The notes: a model not told the origin generated them from the sequence alone. A stretch of 64,000 nt of DNA from CALZIK01 sp046756565 (GCA_046756565.1 JBHHWO010000001.1:20829-84828), one strand, 5' to 3'. Positions 27,244 to 36,918 are shown, counted from the stretch's first letter. Program-made: numbers and translations.

Positions 27244-29838
27244 GTGAGCGACTCCGCCAAACCGCGGGCTCCGATGCTCAGCCGCCGCAAGCACAAGTTG
27301 CGGCGATTGAGCCGCTGGCTGCTCGGAGCGGTGTTGTTGAGCGGTATCGCGGGGTTTCTGGTCTATCGCGCCACTCGACCCGAGGTTCGTCGGCCCGGTG
27401 AGATCCTCCCCGACATCACCGAGACGCTCTCAGCCGACCTGCCCGCCGACGCGCCGTACCCACACTTCGCCGACGTCACCGTGGCCGCGGGCCTCGGGGG
27501 TTTCACCACATTCTCCGGCACCCGCTCGTCTCAGCTTCCCGAAGACATGGGCTCCGGAGCGGCCTGGGGCGACTACGACAATGACGGCGACGACGACCTC
27601 TTCGTGGTCGGCGCCGGCGGCACCCTGACCGCGTCTTCCGAGTTCTGGGCCGAATCGGCGCTGTTCGACAATTTGGGCGGCACCTTCGTACGGGCGGCCG
27701 GATTCCCGGAGACTCGCATCATGGGAATGGGCGCCGCCTGGGGCGACTACGACAACGACGGCTGGCTGGACCTCGCTGTGAGCGGCTACAACAGCCTGCA
27801 GCTCTTTCGGAATGTCGAAGCAAGGCAAGCCGGATCGGCGAACGGCCGGCGCCTGGTCGCCAGCGACGCCATCCCGAGCCTTCCCGGCTACTGGGCGGGT
27901 GTGTCCTGGGCCGATTTCGACACCGACGGTGATCTCGACCTCTACGTCTGCGGCTATGTGCAGTACGAAGAGGACGCTTCCGCCTCCGGCCGAAGCTCGA
28001 GCCAATCGGGCACCACGGTCCCCTACACGCTCAACCCGGCCTCGTACGAGCCCGAGAGGAATCTGCTGTTTCGCAACCAGGGCGACGGGAGGTTCACCGA
28101 AGTGGCCCTGCTCTACGGACTCTCGAATCCGGAGGGCCGCAGCCTTTCGGCGCTCTGGCACGACTTCAACCGCGACGGCCGGCTCGACGTCTATGTCGCC
28201 AACGACATCTCCGACAACGCTCTGCTCCTCAATCGGGGCGAAACCTTCGAAGATGTCAGCCTGGCTGCCTGGGTCGCAGACTACCGGGGAGCCATGGGCC
28301 TCGCCGCCGGTGACTGGAACCGGGACGGCGACGACGATCTCTTCGTCACTCACTGGGTGGCGCAGGAAAACGCCTTGTACGACTCGCGACTCGCCGAAAC
28401 CGCCGCCGCCGGCAATCCCATGCTCGCCTTCAGCGATCTCGCGGCGCCTCTCGGCCTGGGACAGATCGCGCTCCACGCCGTCGGCTGGGGAACGGAATTC
28501 GCCGACTTCGATGCCGATGGCTGGCTGGATCTCGTGGTCGCCAACGGCAGCACCCTGGAGACACGCGAGTCGCCCAAGTGGCTCAAGACCCAGCCCGCGA
28601 TGCTTCTCTGGAACCGGCGCGGCGAGTACTTCCACGATCTGGCGCCGGCCAGTGAGCTGTTGGCTACTCCGCGGCTGGGCCGCGGCCTCGCGCTCTCGGA
28701 CTACGATCTCGACGGCGACCTGGACGTCCTGATGGTCGAGCTCTATGCCGGGGTGCGGCTCCTGCGCAACGACATGCCACAAGGGCATTGGCTCGAGCTG
28801 GCGCTGCGATCGAGCGCGAGCGGCCGGGGAGAAGGCTCGACGGTCATCGTCAAAGCCGGCGACCTCGCGCTCAGGCGAACCTCCGGCGAGACCACCTACC
28901 TGTCGCAGAGCAGCGCTCTTCTTCACATCGGGCTTGGAGACATCGACCAAGTCGACTCCGTCGAAGTTCAATGGCTGGGTGGAGACAACCAGAGCTTCTC
29001 CGGCCTCGAGGTCGACTCGAGGTGGGAACTCGTCCAGCACGACACCGAGCCACGGCGGTTGGAACGGCCTGCCGCGCTAGCGCCTTCGGGTGAGTCCTCC
29101 GTTTCCGTGCCCGCAGGCGACCGTGAACGCACGCTCGAATTCTGGAAGACTCAGCGCGCCGCCATGGACGCCATGAAGCGCGACGGCGACCTGGACCGGG
29201 CAACGGACCTGTTTACCAAAGCCCTCGAGCTGAATCCGGAGCACGGCGATTCCCGCTACTACCTTGCCAATCTGCTCTGGACGCGTGGTGATCGGAAGCG
29301 CGCTCTCGACGAGCTCGACACCCTGCGCCATCGAGATCCGCTCAGCCACCGCGCAGCAAAGCAATGGGGTGTTCTGCGCGCGTTGAGCGCTCGCTCGCCG
29401 GCCGATCTTGACGCCGCTTCGCAAGCTCTGGAACGCGCCGTCGAGATCAACTCGGAAGAGACCGGCGGCCTCCTCGCCCTGGGCGAGGTCTCGCTCCTGC
29501 GTGGCGAAACAGAGGAGGCGCGCCAGCAACTGGAATGGGCCTGCCGATCCAATCCGCGCGCCGTGGGCGGTTTCTTCCTGCGCGCCTTCATCGCGAATCG
29601 CAATGGTGACCCAGAGCTCAGCGCCGAGCTTCTGCGAGCGGCACAGACCGCCAGAGGTCCGGAGTGGAAGCCGGAGGGCGCGGCGGCCGAAGGCGACGTG
29701 CGCCGGCGGATGTACGTCGAAACCAGCCCGCTCGCCCGTTTCTGGCAGGACTGGGACGGCGGGTCCGATCCGGCCTCCGCTTTTCACGATTTGGAGGACC
29801 ACCTGAGCGACTGGCCGAAGAGCCAGGCAAAGAGATAA
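27244..29838 (+). CDS. CRTAC1-like FG-GAP/ASPIC-UnbV protein with TPR tail
   Basis: The 864-residue membrane-anchored protein begins with a basic segment and one signal-anchor helix (LLGAVLLSGIAGFLVY). About seven FG-GAP/VCBS beta-propeller blades with calcium-binding loops follow (GDYDNDGDDDLFVVG, GDYDNDGWLDLAVSG, ADFDTDGDLDLYVCG, HDFNRDGRLDVYVAN, GDWNRDGDDDLFVTH). An ASPIC/UnbV domain lies near 520-590 and TPR helices near 640-800 (ATDLFTKALELNPEHGDSRY). Extracellular or periplasmic location is expected; function of CRTAC1 proteins in bacteria is not established. The GTG at 27244 is chosen because it restores the basic n-region; ATG 27274 is an alternative. It directly follows the pentahaem cytochrome gene, a pairing that suggests co-expression. 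Confidence 0.88.
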   Translation: MSDSAKPRAPMLSRRKHKLRRLSRWLLGAVLLSGIAGFLVYRATRPEVRRPGEILPDITETLSADLPADAPYPHFADVTVAAGLGGFTTFSGTRSSQLPEDMGSGAAWGDYDNDGDDDLFVVGAGGTLTASSEFWAESALFDNLGGTFVRAAGFPETRIMGMGAAWGDYDNDGWLDLAVSGYNSLQLFRNVEARQAGSANGRRLVASDAIPSLPGYWAGVSWADFDTDGDLDLYVCGYVQYEEDASASGRSSSQSGTTVPYTLNPASYEPERNLLFRNQGDGRFTEVALLYGLSNPEGRSLSALWHDFNRDGRLDVYVANDISDNALLLNRGETFEDVSLAAWVADYRGAMGLAAGDWNRDGDDDLFVTHWVAQENALYDSRLAETAAAGNPMLAFSDLAAPLGLGQIALHAVGWGTEFADFDADGWLDLVVANGSTLETRESPKWLKTQPAMLLWNRRGEYFHDLAPASELLATPRLGRGLALSDYDLDGDLDVLMVELYAGVRLLRNDMPQGHWLELALRSSASGRGEGSTVIVKAGDLALRRTSGETTYLSQSSALLHIGLGDIDQVDSVEVQWLGGDNQSFSGLEVDSRWELVQHDTEPRRLERPAALAPSGESSVSVPAGDRERTLEFWKTQRAAMDAMKRDGDLDRATDLFTKALELNPEHGDSRYYLANLLWTRGDRKRALDELDTLRHRDPLSHRAAKQWGVLRALSARSPADLDAASQALERAVEINSEETGGLLALGEVSLLRGETEEARQQLEWACRSNPRAVGGFFLRAFIANRNGDPELSAELLRAAQTARGPEWKPEGAAAEGDVRRRMYVETSPLARFWQDWDGGSDPASAFHDLEDHLSDWPKSQAKR

Positions 29839-29847
29839 TCTTCCCGC

Positions 29848-30303
29848 ATGCGGAGATTCCTGACGCTGGTGGTCCTGGCGGTCATCGCCTACTACGGGTA
29901 TACAGAACTCCTGCCCAGATACCAGGCCTATCAGGACCGCCAGGAGGCCGAAGAGCGAGCCGACGACCAGGCCGGCGAAGCACGCATCTGCGTTGCAGCC
30001 GCCGACTCTTTGAATCAGGACCTGGGCCGAGGGCTGCGCCAGTTTTCGCGACCGCCGGTCGACACCGGAAGCTGGTCGACGTTCATGATCCAGATGGCCA
30101 GCCAGCTTTCGAGCGCAGACTCCGCGTGCAACTGCCCAGCCGAAGCCTGCAGGAGCGCCGCCGCCGCGGTTCTCGAAATGCGCCGGCTGCTCAACCGGTT
30201 CGATGCGATGGCGCGCGGAAGAACCGCCGGGATCTCGAATCCGGCCACAGCCCAGGAGCGTATCGAACGGCTCCTGGCCCGAGCGCGCAACGAGGCCGGA
30301 TAA
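29848..30303 (+). CDS. Small membrane-anchored protein, unknown function
   Basis: The 151-residue protein has an N-terminal signal-anchor (FLTLVVLAVIAYYGYTELL) and a soluble helical domain with three to four cysteines (ICVAAADS, SACNCPAEACRSA). It starts 9 nt after the CRTAC1-TPR gene stop, so it should be the third gene of that operon. The CNC...C arrangement could bind metal or form disulfides. No family is recognised. Confidence 0.75.
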   Translation: MRRFLTLVVLAVIAYYGYTELLPRYQAYQDRQEAEERADDQAGEARICVAAADSLNQDLGRGLRQFSRPPVDTGSWSTFMIQMASQLSSADSACNCPAEACRSAAAAVLEMRRLLNRFDAMARGRTAGISNPATAQERIERLLARARNEAG

Positions 30304-30508
30304 CCCGCCAAGCCGCCCCGTCTGGACGCCCCGGCCGACTAGTGCTAGGCTCCGGGCCACGGCGTGAGCTTCGGCTCGCCTCTCCCCGGTGCCGAGTCAC
30401 CGGCCACGGCGAGTCGCCTTGCCAGCAGCCTGGTTCAGAGCCGCGCCTGTTTCCCTCCCGCGGGAGATTCCTGAATACAGCGGGACGAAAGGAAAACCTG
30501 GAGGCGCC

Positions 30509-33500
30509 TTGCTACCACCCGATGAACCAGCCGAAGCTCTGAAGGAAGAGCACGCCGCACGTCCGCGACGGCGTCGTTCCCGCAAGGGCAAGGCCTCGGC
30601 CGGTCCCGTACCACTACACAAGAGAAGCAGCTCCCACTTCCAGCCCAGCGAACGGGACCGTGGCGCCGACGCCTTCAACGAGGGCCGGGTCAAGGTCGAA
30701 GTCGACGGCAGCCGGGCCAGGGCTCAGGTGGAGGACAGCGAGCGCGAGCCCTTCCGGGTCGGCATCGACTGGTCGAGAGTCGGTGCTCGCCGGCTTCATA
30801 CCTTCTGCGAATGCTCGCGGTTCGCCGGTGGCGAGCTCTGTCGCCATATCTGGGCGGTCCTGCTGGCCCTGGCCGAGACCGGTCCCGAGAACCAACCCGC
30901 CGGCAAGGATCGCCTGGGCCTGCGCAAAGACCGGGCGGCCAACTGGGAAGACCTCGGTGTGTCGGGCGACCGCAACGAGGTGCGTGCGATTCACGGCGTC
31001 GACCTGGCACGGGCAGCCACGACCCCGGCCAAGGCCCGCTCTTCCCGGGAACGTTCGAGCAGCCGTCGACGAAACGCCGCCACTTCCTGGCGATCCCAAC
31101 TCTCGTCGGTGCGCGACGAGGTCGGCACCGCGTCGTTGCCGTCCGCCGCAATCTCGGCGCTGCCTGTTCGTCCGACACCGATTCCCCACTTCTTCATCAA
31201 TACCGCCGCGAGCAACAATTCCAGCAGCCTGGTGCTCGACATCTTCGCTCGCAGCGTCAGCAACTCGGGCAAGACCGGCAAGATGAAGCGGACCGGTCTC
31301 GAGCCTCACAAGCTCGAGTCGCTGCTTCTGCCTCGAAGCTCGAACAACGGATCCTCTGACGAGCCCGATCCGTCGCTGGCACTGGTTACCGAGCTTTCAG
31401 CCGACGCCCCCCGAAGAAAAACCAAGAACCGGCGGCGAGCCAAGGCGCAGACCGGTATCCGGCGCCTGCGTCTGCCGCAGCAGCTCTACGACACCGTTCT
31501 TCCGCACCTTTGCAGCCAAGGCACACTCGGCTGGTGGGACGGCCGCGTGCAGAGCAACCTCCACCCACTCTGGTGGGACGCAGGCACAGCCTGGCGGCTG
31601 GCTCTCTACCTGGACATGCACAAGGACGGCGGCGCGCGCCTGCGTGGTCGCCTGGAGAGGGACAGCGAGACCGTACCCCTGAGCGACCCGGTCCTGGTTC
31701 TGGCCCCCGGCGGGCAGAACTCGAACGGCATCCACCGCTCGGCCGGCCACGGTCCGGCGCTGGTGGTCTTTGCCGAGTCCATCGGACGGCTGGATTTGAA
31801 CCCCGCCCGCGACCTGCCGTGGCTGAGCCTCTTGCGCGATGCCGGCGAGATCGTGATTCCGATGAAGGACGTCGAGGAGGCGCTCACAGATCTGATGGCG
31901 ATGCCGGCGCTACCGCGGCTCGACATACCGGACGAGCTCGATCTCGCCGAAGAAGCTTCGCCTCCCCAACCCCATCTGGTCCTCGAGCCGGCCGTCGGCT
32001 CGGCTCGAATCAACCCGCCGCTCGAAGCGGAGCTTTCGTTCGAGTACGGAGTCCTGCAGGTGAGCGCGGAAGACTCCCGCTCCTCGGTGGTCGACTGGGA
32101 AGAGAAGACTCTCCTGCGGCGCGATCTCGATGCCGAGCACGCCGCTCTGGTCCGGTTGCTCGAGCTGGGATTTCAGCCGGTAAAGGCGGCCCAGGGCAAT
32201 GTGCAAGCGCTCGAGCTCGAGCCGCGCGAGCTACCCGCTGTGATCGAGCCGCTTCTGACCGAGGGGTGGGCCGTAGAGGTCCAAGGACGCTCGGTGTCGC
32301 CTCCGAGCCCGCCGGCCCTACGGGTCGAAAGCGGTATTGATTGGTTCGATTTGAGCGGACAGGTCGACTTTGCCGGCGATCAACTCGAGCTCAACACGGT
32401 GCTGGAAGCGGTTTCGAGGGGAGATCGATTCATCGAGCTCAAGGATGGCTCCCAGGGCCTTCTGCCGGAATCCTGGATGGAGACCTACGGCTCGCTCGCG
32501 GATCTCGCTTCGAGCCCGACCGAGGACGGTCTCCGGTTTCTGCCGTCCCAGGCGCTGATCGTCGACGCCCTCCTGACCGCGATGCCCCCTGCCGACGTCG
32601 ACGGGGCGTTCAGCCGGCTGCGCGAGAAGCTGGCTTCGTTCGAGAAGATCAAATCCAAGAAGGAAGCGCGCGGCTTCGGCGGCACGCTGCGCGGATACCA
32701 GCGTGACGGACTGGGCTGGCTTCACTTTCTCCGCGAGTTCGGCCTGGGTGGCGTTCTCGCCGACGACATGGGACTTGGCAAGACCGTCCAAGTGCTGGCG
32801 TTGATGCAGACCCACCGGACGCCCTCGAAGACCACCAAGCTGCCCTTTCTGGTCGTCGCTCCGCGCAGCGTTGTCTACAACTGGATCGACGAGGCCTCTC
32901 GATTCACGCCCAAGCTCAAGGTGGTCGAATACCGCGGGCCCGATCGCGAGAAACTCCAGGGCAAGTTCGGCGAACTCGACGTGGTGGTCACGACCTATGG
33001 CACGCTTCGCCGCGACATCGGCTTTCTCGCCACCGTCGAGTTCGACACGGTGATTCTCGACGAGGCGCAGGCTATCAAGAACCCGGGGTCCCAGACCGCC
33101 AAGGCCAGCCGGCTGCTCAACGCCCGGCACCGCCTGGCGCTCACCGGCACGCCGATCGAAAACCACCTGGGCGAGCTGGGCTCGCTGTTTACCTTCTTGA
33201 ACCCGGGCCTTCTGGGGCGGCTTCCGCGGCTCGAGGCACTGAACGGTGGGCGCGCGCCCAGCAAGCTCGAGCTCGAGCACATTGCCCAGGACACGCGGCC
33301 GTTCATCTTGCGGCGCACCAAAGCGCAGGTACTCCCCGACCTTCCGCCCAAGACCGAGCAGACACTGCTCTGCACCCTCCATCCCGAGCAACGCGACCTC
33401 TACGACAAGGTGCGGGCCAGCTATCAAATCAACCTGCTCGAGCAGGTCGAGGCCAAAGGGGTGGCCGGCTCGGCGATTCAGGTCCTGGCCGCTCTCCTGC

Positions 33501-34069
33501 GGCTCCGCCAGATCGCCTGTCACCCGGCGCTGGTCGATCCAGCGTGGGAAGAGGCCGGCAGCGCCAAGCTGGATGCACTCTTCGAGCAGGTTTCCGAAGT
33601 GCTCGACGAGGGCCACAAGGTCCTGGTCTTCTCGCAGTTCGTGAAGCTCCTCGGGCTGGTCAAGAAGCGCCTGGATGCAGACGGCGTCACCTACGCCTAC
33701 CTCGATGGCCAGACCCGCAACCGGGGCGAGATCGTCGAGCGCTTCCAGACCGAACCCGACTGCAACTTGTTTCTCGTCAGTCTCAAGGCGGGCGGCACCG
33801 GCCTGAACCTGACCGCCGCCGGTTACGTCTTCCTGCTCGATCCGTGGTGGAACCCCGCGGTCGAGGCGCAGGCGATCGATCGGACCCATCGGATCGGCCA
33901 GAGCCAGCCGGTCTTCGCGTACCGGATGATCGCCGAGGATACGGTCGAAGAGAAGATCCTCGAGCTTCAGGGCTCCAAGAGGAAGCTCGCCGACGCCATC
34001 CTGGAAGGCGGCGAAGGCCAGTCACTCAAGGACCTTACGGCCGACGATCTCAAGATGCTCCTGAGCTAG
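30509..34069 (+). CDS. SWIM zinc-finger SNF2-family DEAD/DEAH-box helicase
   Basis: The protein is about 1186 residues. A SWIM zinc finger (CECSRFAGGELCRHIW, near residue 99), a long middle region and a C-terminal SNF2 ATPase are visible: GVLADDMGLGKTVQVLAL (Walker A, near 750), VVAPRSVVYNW, VILDEAQAIKN (DEAQ box, near 850), LTGTPIENHLGELGSL and the second RecA lobe (LVFSQFVKLLGLV, SLKAGGTGLNLTAA, QAIDRTHRIGQ). Such bacterial RapA-like SNF2 proteins are nucleic-acid translocases implicated in transcription recycling or repair. The start TTG 30509 has TGGAGG 4 nt upstream; no ATG lies near. The stop TAG overlaps the TA target of the MITE-like element at 34067-34232. Confidence 0.9.
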   Translation: MLPPDEPAEALKEEHAARPRRRRSRKGKASAGPVPLHKRSSSHFQPSERDRGADAFNEGRVKVEVDGSRARAQVEDSEREPFRVGIDWSRVGARRLHTFCECSRFAGGELCRHIWAVLLALAETGPENQPAGKDRLGLRKDRAANWEDLGVSGDRNEVRAIHGVDLARAATTPAKARSSRERSSSRRRNAATSWRSQLSSVRDEVGTASLPSAAISALPVRPTPIPHFFINTAASNNSSSLVLDIFARSVSNSGKTGKMKRTGLEPHKLESLLLPRSSNNGSSDEPDPSLALVTELSADAPRRKTKNRRRAKAQTGIRRLRLPQQLYDTVLPHLCSQGTLGWWDGRVQSNLHPLWWDAGTAWRLALYLDMHKDGGARLRGRLERDSETVPLSDPVLVLAPGGQNSNGIHRSAGHGPALVVFAESIGRLDLNPARDLPWLSLLRDAGEIVIPMKDVEEALTDLMAMPALPRLDIPDELDLAEEASPPQPHLVLEPAVGSARINPPLEAELSFEYGVLQVSAEDSRSSVVDWEEKTLLRRDLDAEHAALVRLLELGFQPVKAAQGNVQALELEPRELPAVIEPLLTEGWAVEVQGRSVSPPSPPALRVESGIDWFDLSGQVDFAGDQLELNTVLEAVSRGDRFIELKDGSQGLLPESWMETYGSLADLASSPTEDGLRFLPSQALIVDALLTAMPPADVDGAFSRLREKLASFEKIKSKKEARGFGGTLRGYQRDGLGWLHFLREFGLGGVLADDMGLGKTVQVLALMQTHRTPSKTTKLPFLVVAPRSVVYNWIDEASRFTPKLKVVEYRGPDREKLQGKFGELDVVVTTYGTLRRDIGFLATVEFDTVILDEAQAIKNPGSQTAKASRLLNARHRLALTGTPIENHLGELGSLFTFLNPGLLGRLPRLEALNGGRAPSKLELEHIAQDTRPFILRRTKAQVLPDLPPKTEQTLLCTLHPEQRDLYDKVRASYQINLLEQVEAKGVAGSAIQVLAALLRLRQIACHPALVDPAWEEAGSAKLDALFEQVSEVLDEGHKVLVFSQFVKLLGLVKKRLDADGVTYAYLDGQTRNRGEIVERFQTEPDCNLFLVSLKAGGTGLNLTAAGYVFLLDPWWNPAVEAQAIDRTHRIGQSQPVFAYRMIAEDTVEEKILELQGSKRKLADAILEGGEGQSLKDLTADDLKMLLS

Positions 34070-34232
34070 TGTCCTGTCCCAGTGGTTCGGTGCATAAGGC
34101 TCGAGGTCATGGTGTGCGCTGCCAAGGCGCCCACGACGCAAGCATAGCTGGGCCTATGTTGAGGAGTGGCAACGCCGGCAGCGTGCAGAAAGGCCCGAGA
34201 TTTGTGTAGCGAATCACTGGGACAGGACACTA
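34067..34232. mobile_element. MITE-like element with TA target duplication
   Basis: Terminal inverted repeats GTGTCCTGTCCCAGTG (34069 on) and CACTGGGACAGGACAC (to 34230) flank a 162-bp unit, with TA on both sides (34067-34068 and 34231-34232). The repeats continue imperfectly inward (TTCG). No transposase is encoded. The TA duplication and these ends suggest mobilisation in trans by an IS630/Tc1-type transposase. The insertion is inside the helicase stop codon, yet TAG is recreated. Confidence 0.8.
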
Positions 34233-34277
34233 GGAGTGCCGTGGAGCACGGCCCACACGGAGGTCGGCCGCCTTGCT

Positions 34278-34718
34278 TCACATCCCCCGCTCGACGAAGA
34301 TCCCGCCGGCGATCTTGGCCTCGAGCGCGAGCTGGGTCTCGCCCACCTGGACAACATAGGTCGGAGCGCGCTGGAGTAGCGTGACTTCCGAACCCGGCAC
34401 CAGCCCGAAGACGGCCAGGGCGCCCGGCCGCTTCGTGCCGGCCAGGGACACCACGCGCGCGCTCTCACCCCCGTCGAGCTCGGTTAGCGGCCGGCAGGTC
34501 TCACAAAGAGCGTCCTCGGCCTCCGGTCCCCCGCCGAACAGGCTCCGGAACCACGACAGCCCGGCGGGCCGCTCCGGGAACTCGTAGTCGCAGCTCGGAC
34601 AACGCACCAGGCCGCACGCGGTGCGCATCGGACACCCGTGCTGGCACAGCGTGTCCACCGCCTCGAACTCGAAGCCGCAGAGCGGGCACACCAGATGTTG
34701 GCGGGCGGCCTTGTCCAT
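34278..34718 (-). CDS. FeoA-domain protein with N-terminal zinc-ribbon
   Basis: The 146-residue cytoplasmic protein fuses a cysteine-rich region (VCPLCGFEF... CQHGCPMRTACG... CPSCDYEFPERP, about residues 10-50) to a C-terminal FeoA SH3-like domain (ALAVFGLVPGSEVTLLQRAPTYVV... ALEAKIAGGIFV). FeoA partners FeoB in ferrous iron uptake; ordinary FeoA is about 75-90 residues. The two CxxC pairs suggest a bound metal, perhaps zinc or an iron-sulfur cluster, which could sense iron or redox state (inference). Its ATG overlaps the feoB stop as TGATG, so translation is coupled. The gene order is feoB then feoA, the reverse of the common order. Confidence 0.88.
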   Translation of the reverse strand: MDKAARQHLVCPLCGFEFEAVDTLCQHGCPMRTACGLVRCPSCDYEFPERPAGLSWFRSLFGGGPEAEDALCETCRPLTELDGGESARVVSLAGTKRPGALAVFGLVPGSEVTLLQRAPTYVVQVGETQLALEAKIAGGIFVERGM

Positions 34719-36706
34719 CAGAAGACACTCCCCAGGCGGTGGACCAGACCGCCCACCAGAAAGGCGAACGGAAAGATGAACGCGACCATCGACCAGGCCA
34801 CCTTCTGGCCGTGCTCCTTGGCGATCATCAGGAAGTTCGCAAAGCACGGCATGAAGAGCGTGATCGTGATCATGGCGACAAAGATCTGGTGTGGCGTCAG
34901 TAGCGGCACCGGCGCGGTCACGGCGTCCAGAATGTAGACCGCTCCGAAGTCGCGGCGCATGAACCCGAGTAGAAACGCGTTGGCCATCTCGGGCGGCAGA
35001 CCCAGCCATCCCGAGACCACCGGCTCACCCCACCGGGATAGCCGGTCGAGAACACCGGCGCGATCGAGAACGAACAACACCGCGGTGCCGATCACGAACA
35101 GGGGGATGACTTCCTTCAGGTACCAGTTGATCCGGCTTACCGTCTTGACCAGGATGTTCGACAGATGCGGCCGGCGCATGGGCGGAATCTCGAGCACGAA
35201 CTCGCCGCTCTCGCCTCCGAAGAAGCGCGAGCTCAACCAGCCGACAAACAGCAGCACGCCGAGCATGATCGAGACCCAGGCGATCGCACCCGCCGGTGAC
35301 AGACTCGCCATCATCGCCAGAAGAACGCCGAGCTGAGCCGAGCACGGGATCGCCAGAGCCAGTAGGAGAGTCGTCACCATCCGCTCCTTGCGGGTCTCGA
35401 GAATGCGAGTGGTCATCGTGGCCATGGTGTCGCAGCCGAGGCCCAGCACCATGGGCAGAACGGCCTTGCCGTTCAGACCCATGACCCGGAAGACGCGATT
35501 GACCATGATCGCGAGCCGGGGCAGGTAGCCCGAGTCCTCGAGCAGGCTGAACAGGAGAAAAAAGGTGGCCACGATCGGCAGGATGATCGCGAAGGCATAG
35601 GAGAGCGCCATGGTAACCGCGCCGAACTCGCCGACCAGGAAGTCGTGCACGAACCGGAAGGCGCCCTGCGACCACGACAACTCCGCACCCGGAGTGAGCT
35701 CGTAGTCCGCCGTTACCACGCGGCGCTCGAGCTCGCCCAGCGGAATCTCGTGGACCGGCGTTACCGGGACGGCGAGTGCCAGCTCCACCGGCTCTACCGG
35801 GTGCGTGTGAGGAAACGGCAGCACCGCATCGGCCGCCCGAATCGCCCAGGGGCTCAACCGCTGCTCGAACAGGCCCACCTCGAGCAAATCGACCAGGGTT
35901 CCTGCGCCCAGGAGACCCACGAACCAGAACACGGTCACCAGAGCGGCCAGGAGAAAGAAGATACCCTTGACCGGGTGCATGGCCCAGAAGCCCAACCGTA
36001 CCCCCAGCGAAGCCCGCGCGGGCTGAGCGATCGAGTAGGTCTCCGCCATGATCTCCCGGATCTCGGCCAGGAGCGCGCGGTTGTTCTCGTAGTCGTCGAA
36101 TTCAGGGGCGGCTCCGGCTCTTTGGGGCAGCCGCTCGCGACACGGCACCGCTGCCGCCGACAGCGCATCGATCAGCTCGCCAGTGCCGAGTGAGCGCGTC
36201 GCCACCGAGCGCACCACCGGAACGCCGAGACATTCGCTCAGTCGATCGATGTCGATCGATCCTCCCCGCGCCTCGAGCTCGTCGTACATGTTGAGGACGA
36301 GAATCAGAGGTACGCTGAGCTCGGCGAGCTGAAGGGTCAACAGCAGCGCCCGCCGGAGATTCTTGGCGTCCGCCACCTGAACCACCGTCGGCGCCTCATC
36401 GGCGGCGAGGAGCTCCCTCGTGACCCGCGCTTCGTCGCTGCGTGGCGCCAGGTCGTTGACCCCGGGCGTGTCGATCACTCGCCAGGAGCCGCCATTGAGG
36501 CGCGCCCGCGTTTCGACCAGCTCGACCGTCGTTCCCGGGAAGTTGGATACCGTGACGTAGCGGTCGGTCAAGTTGCCGAAGAGAACGCTCTTGCCGACGT
36601 TGGGGTTGCCCACCAGAACCGCCGTGCGAGCCGGTCCCGCGCGACGAGCGGCGCCGGAGAACGGCATGAGGTTGTTCGCGGTCTGGCTCATCGGTTTTTC
36701 AGTCAC
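34718..36706 (-). CDS. feoB: Ferrous iron transporter FeoB
   Basis: This 662-residue inner-membrane Fe(II) transporter has an N-terminal G domain: VLVGNPNVGKSVLFGNLT (G1), FPGTTVE (G2), DTPGVNDLAPRSDE (G3) and LNMYDE (G4). A helical spacer and the nucleoside-recognition/gate membrane region follow, with about eight to nine helices. The conserved gate segment reads LGLGCDTMATMTTRIL, instead of the E. coli-type GCNVPAI, but keeps the cysteine. The second gate region has FMRRDFGAVYILD. The protein is shorter than the usual 700-780 residues. The start is GTG 36706 (ATG 36691 is possible). It is followed by the coupled zinc-ribbon FeoA gene. Fur-type boxes were not recognised upstream. Confidence 0.92.
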   Translation of the reverse strand: MTEKPMSQTANNLMPFSGAARRAGPARTAVLVGNPNVGKSVLFGNLTDRYVTVSNFPGTTVELVETRARLNGGSWRVIDTPGVNDLAPRSDEARVTRELLAADEAPTVVQVADAKNLRRALLLTLQLAELSVPLILVLNMYDELEARGGSIDIDRLSECLGVPVVRSVATRSLGTGELIDALSAAAVPCRERLPQRAGAAPEFDDYENNRALLAEIREIMAETYSIAQPARASLGVRLGFWAMHPVKGIFFLLAALVTVFWFVGLLGAGTLVDLLEVGLFEQRLSPWAIRAADAVLPFPHTHPVEPVELALAVPVTPVHEIPLGELERRVVTADYELTPGAELSWSQGAFRFVHDFLVGEFGAVTMALSYAFAIILPIVATFFLLFSLLEDSGYLPRLAIMVNRVFRVMGLNGKAVLPMVLGLGCDTMATMTTRILETRKERMVTTLLLALAIPCSAQLGVLLAMMASLSPAGAIAWVSIMLGVLLFVGWLSSRFFGGESGEFVLEIPPMRRPHLSNILVKTVSRINWYLKEVIPLFVIGTAVLFVLDRAGVLDRLSRWGEPVVSGWLGLPPEMANAFLLGFMRRDFGAVYILDAVTAPVPLLTPHQIFVAMITITLFMPCFANFLMIAKEHGQKVAWSMVAFIFPFAFLVGGLVHRLGSVF

Positions 36707-36918
36707 GAGTGCGGTGGGCTGCCGTCAGCGTACGTGGTGAAGCTCAACCGAGCGACACCCCTAGGGGTAGGAGCCGCCTGGCTCAGGGTGACCGGACTAG
36801 CTGCCGGGATGTCCGTACTCGGGGCGCTCCAGGTTCCGGATGCGATCCCAACCCCCCGGGTCAGAAAAACCGATATCCTCTGCCGCAGTATCCCTTTGCA
36901 ACCGGCAAGGAGCAGGAC

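Noticed and set aside
34067..34232. Plain intrinsic terminator of the helicase gene
   Set aside because: The inverted ends are 160 bp apart, flanked by TA duplications and without a T tract, which fits a MITE better than a hairpin terminator.
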